Source: a bacterium
GTDB taxonomy: Bacteria > Verrucomicrobiota > Verrucomicrobiia > Limisphaerales > UBA11358
Length of the DNA stretch: 38,338 nt
Reading direction: 5' to 3'
NCBI GenBank assembly: GCA_021780375.1
Contig: JAJXYT010000194.1
Location: 1 to 38,338, forward strand
Below are positions 36,306-38,338 of this stretch, piece by piece. The position numbers were made by a program, and so were the translations under genes. Position 1 is the stretch's first letter. Each line of letters opens with the position of its first letter. The notes beneath the pieces were generated by a model that was not told the DNA's origin, did not search any database, and saw only the letters and a list, made by a program, of their open reading frames with translations.

Positions 36306-37613
36306 ATGCGATCCAAATGCTTCTCTCTCCCTGTCTTTACTTTTGTTGCGTTAATGGCCGCATGCCTCGGTCGCGCCCAAATGACGGTTGCGCCCGACAA
36401 GCCCGACGGCGTGTACCAGGTCGGAGACACCGTTCATTGGACAGTGGAATGGCAAGGCCAATCCAATGCGCCGGCCGCCCACTACACCCTTAAAAGCGGC
36501 GGCCTGACCGACGTGGGACAGGGCAACCTGAATTTCAGCAATGACGCCGCCGGGATCGAAACCCGGTTCGCGACGCCGGGCACCTTGTTGGTCGAGGTGC
36601 AATGGCAGCCGGAGAACGCCACTCATCGAGCCGTTGGCGGCGCCGTGGCCGCGCCGGACCGCATCACGCCGGCCGCGTCAATGCCGGCCGATTTCAACGC
36701 GTTCTGGAAGGCCAAAATCAAGGAACTGAAAAAAGTCCCGGCCAATCCCAAACTCGAAGCGGCGGCCAGCGGAAAACCGGGCGTGGCTTATTGGAAAATC
36801 ACCATGAACAACATCCGCGGAACCCATATCCAGGGCCAGATCGCCCGGCCCGCAACCGGCCAAAAGTTCCCCGCACTGCTCATTGTTCAATGGGCGGGTG
36901 TTTACGGATTGCAGAAAAGCTGGGTGACCGACCGGGCCGCGGAAGGCTGGCTGGCGCTGAACCTTGAACCCCACGATCTGCCGATTGATGAACCGGCGGA
37001 GTTTTACACGGAACAATCCGCCGGACCGCTCAAGAATTACTGGTCCATCGGCAACGACAATCGCGACACCAGCTATTTTTTGCGGATGTACCTGTCCTGC
37101 TACCGCGCCGTCGAATACCTGAAGACACGACCGGACTGGAACGGCCAGACGCTGGTGGTGATGGGCGACAGCCAGGGCGGACAACAAACCATCATGATTG
37201 CCGGGTTGCATCCCAAAGACATCACGGCGGCGCTGGCACTCGTGCCGGCGAACGGTGACACCCTGGCGCCTGATGTCGGCCGCGCGCCCGGCTGGCCGCA
37301 TTGGTATTTCAACACGGAAGGCAAAGACCCGGCGAAAGTGCGCGAAGCCAGCCGCTATTATGACATCGCCAACTTCGCGCGGCACATCAGATGTCCCGTG
37401 CTGGTCGGCTTGGGGCTGAGGGACGAAACCTGTCCGCCCTCCAGCGTATTGGCGGCAGTGAATGAAATGACTTCACCGAAGGAAGTGGTCATCCTGCCAA
37501 AGTCCGGCCATCAAGACGAACACGGAACGCAAAGTTTCTACAATCAACGCCGCTATGGCGGCTGGCTGCCCGCCCTGCGGCAAGGCAAGCCCGCGCCGAT
37601 TGAGCAACATTAA
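36306..37613 (+). CDS. Secreted acetyl esterase, CE7/acetylxylan esterase-like
   Basis: An exported alpha/beta-hydrolase that probably removes acetyl groups from xylo-oligosaccharides or related esters. It has 435 residues from ATG 36306, with signal peptide MRSKCFSLPVFTFVALMAACLGRAQ. An N-terminal beta-rich part (VAPDKPDGVYQVGDTVHWTVEW) precedes the hydrolase domain. The nucleophile elbow is GDSQGGQQ, the acid is probably the Asp of GLRDETCPPS and the base His is in SGHQDEHGTQ. The G-S-Q-G-G elbow fits the AXE1 family. It stands alone, 137 nt after opgH; with the GH39-like gene it suggests polysaccharide use. Confidence 0.85.
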   Translation: MRSKCFSLPVFTFVALMAACLGRAQMTVAPDKPDGVYQVGDTVHWTVEWQGQSNAPAAHYTLKSGGLTDVGQGNLNFSNDAAGIETRFATPGTLLVEVQWQPENATHRAVGGAVAAPDRITPAASMPADFNAFWKAKIKELKKVPANPKLEAAASGKPGVAYWKITMNNIRGTHIQGQIARPATGQKFPALLIVQWAGVYGLQKSWVTDRAAEGWLALNLEPHDLPIDEPAEFYTEQSAGPLKNYWSIGNDNRDTSYFLRMYLSCYRAVEYLKTRPDWNGQTLVVMGDSQGGQQTIMIAGLHPKDITAALALVPANGDTLAPDVGRAPGWPHWYFNTEGKDPAKVREASRYYDIANFARHIRCPVLVGLGLRDETCPPSSVLAAVNEMTSPKEVVILPKSGHQDEHGTQSFYNQRRYGGWLPALRQGKPAPIEQH

Positions 37614-37655
37614 CATGGCAGCCACGGTCTGCAACCGCCGCATTTTTGGAGAGGC

Positions 37656-37689
37656 GAAATAAAACTGGCGGCGTTCACCGAACGCCGCC
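37656..37689 (-). terminator. Intrinsic terminator of the malectin-domain gene
   Basis: GGCGGCGTT (37667-37675), loop CACCG, AACGCCGCC (37681-37689), a perfect 9-bp stem. On the minus strand it is followed by AGTTTTATTT. It lies 22 nt past the malectin gene stop and between two convergent genes. Confidence 0.7.
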
Positions 37690-37711
37690 TCAAATGCTGA
37701 CGCAGCCGAAA

Positions 37712-38338
37712 CTACTGGGCCGGGATGATTTCTATTCCGTTGATCTCAGGACTTTGCACGTTGGCCGTGAAGGTAATGGCCAGTTTGCCGTCCGTGACAT
37801 CCACGTTGTCCACGGTTACGTCATAGGCCTTTTGCGGGCCGCCGGCCTTGACCCAGACGTCGAAATCTTTGAATTCATTTTGCCCTCCGACATTGAAGGA
37901 AAACACCCGCTCTCCCGGGCCGGTGATCCCTTCAAAGGTTTCGGCAAAATGCAGCTTCACCGTATATTTGCCGTTGGGAACGTTCTCGGAAAAGGACGTC
38001 ATGTCGTAATGTTCCGTCCGATATAGCGCGGGGTCTTTCGTGTTGGCAATGGGCATGTCGTCATCCCGGGTGATCACCTCACCATCCGCAAAACCCTGGT
38101 CGGCGAGCCAAGTGTTGCCTTCAACATCGACGTAGTTGGTGTCCGAGCCGGCATCAATGCGGATGGCCTTGAATGCGGAGGCCGGTGTGGCTTCGGCAGT
38201 TGCGGCGGGTGCCGCCGCCGGCTCGGTTGCGGTTGCCGGTTTGCTGCTGGATTGTTCCCTGGCAGATTGGCAACCGGCGACTAACAGCATCGCGAGCGCT
38301 GAAATCAGCGATCCGCACGACCACAGAGTGAAACGTTT
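37712..38338 (-). CDS. Malectin-domain lipoprotein (5'-partial at window end)
   Basis: A carbohydrate-binding-type lipoprotein. The frame is open to the last base and reads KRFTLWSCGSLISALAMLLVAGCQSA, a lipoprotein signal with lipobox VAGC, so the true start is probably just beyond the window; the ORF-track Met at 38290 is inside the signal. After an Ala/Pro/Thr linker (residues ~30-55) comes one malectin domain: FKAIRIDAGSDTNYVDVEGNTWLADQGF, PALYRTEHYDMTSFSENVPNGKYTVKLHFAETF, RVFSFNVGGQ and INGIEIIPAQ. It may bind glucose-type sugars at the cell surface. Ligand unproven. Confidence 0.85.
   Translation of the reverse strand, partial: KRFTLWSCGSLISALAMLLVAGCQSAREQSSSKPATATEPAAAPAATAEATPASAFKAIRIDAGSDTNYVDVEGNTWLADQGFADGEVITRDDDMPIANTKDPALYRTEHYDMTSFSENVPNGKYTVKLHFAETFEGITGPGERVFSFNVGGQNEFKDFDVWVKAGGPQKAYDVTVDNVDVTDGKLAITFTANVQSPEINGIEIIPAQ

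Overview
The window is about 38 kb of dense, GC-rich bacterial chromosome with short intergenic gaps. No rRNA, tRNA, CRISPR array, phage or transposase gene was seen. The gene set points to a Gram-negative, probably Verrucomicrobiota (Pedosphaera/Limisphaerales-like) organism. It has OpgG/OpgH, a TolC-type channel, an outer-membrane barrel and several lipoproteins. A secreted S8-like protease ends in a '...W......G.FFRL.P' tail of the kind I know from that phylum, and many small palindromic and period-7 repeats are present. This placement is inference from family knowledge; no search was run.

Layout. 1-2135 (-): ileS, cut by the window edge. 2136-2614: a divergent spacer holding a promoter-terminator pair that looks like a free-standing ~180-nt ncRNA, plus the glnB promoter. 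2615-4782: glnB, a structured spacer with a DnaA box, then dnaA. 4826-7911: an ABC ATPase without a visible permease, a Ycf46-like AAA+ ATPase (-) and a zinc-ribbon protein. 7915-10444 (-): Nudix hydrolase, clpP, clpX. 10521-11597: an orphan lipoprotein. 11589-14811 (-): queE, a class III aminotransferase, rsmA. 14933-19178: S8-like protease, SDR oxidoreductase, GH39-like glycosidase. 19172-20984 (-): thiD and a 5'-truncated histidine kinase/receiver remnant. 21035-22795: polX. 23047-27677: a four-gene exopolysaccharide export cluster (outer-membrane barrel, Wzc-like tyrosine autokinase, Wza-like lipoprotein, FHA-TM protein). 27674-31457 (-): tetR, tolC, purH. 31853-36168: opgG, an unknown tail-anchored protein, opgH (osmoregulated periplasmic glucan synthesis). 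36306-37613: a CE7-like esterase. 37712-38338 (-): a malectin-domain lipoprotein, cut at its 5' end.

The most unusual signal is a layer of small repeats lying inside or beside the genes. At least six palindromes of roughly 60-100 bp sit in frame inside essential or conserved genes (two in ileS, one in rsmA, two of one family in the aminotransferase, one forming the C-terminus of the TetR regulator). They add peptide segments where I expect the family to have none. The two aminotransferase copies are the same DNA family read in different frames, so the unit seems to act as DNA or RNA rather than as a peptide, as Rickettsia palindromic elements do. A second layer is a set of period-7 tandem arrays of about 28-42 nt, each with its own unit, in queE, purH and the aminotransferase and in two intergenic gaps. 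These resemble the heptameric STRR repeats of cyanobacteria.

Other points of interest are the putative ncRNA before ileS, an intrinsic terminator five bases before the tyrosine-kinase start codon, the extra gene between opgG and opgH, and the kinase remnant next to polX.
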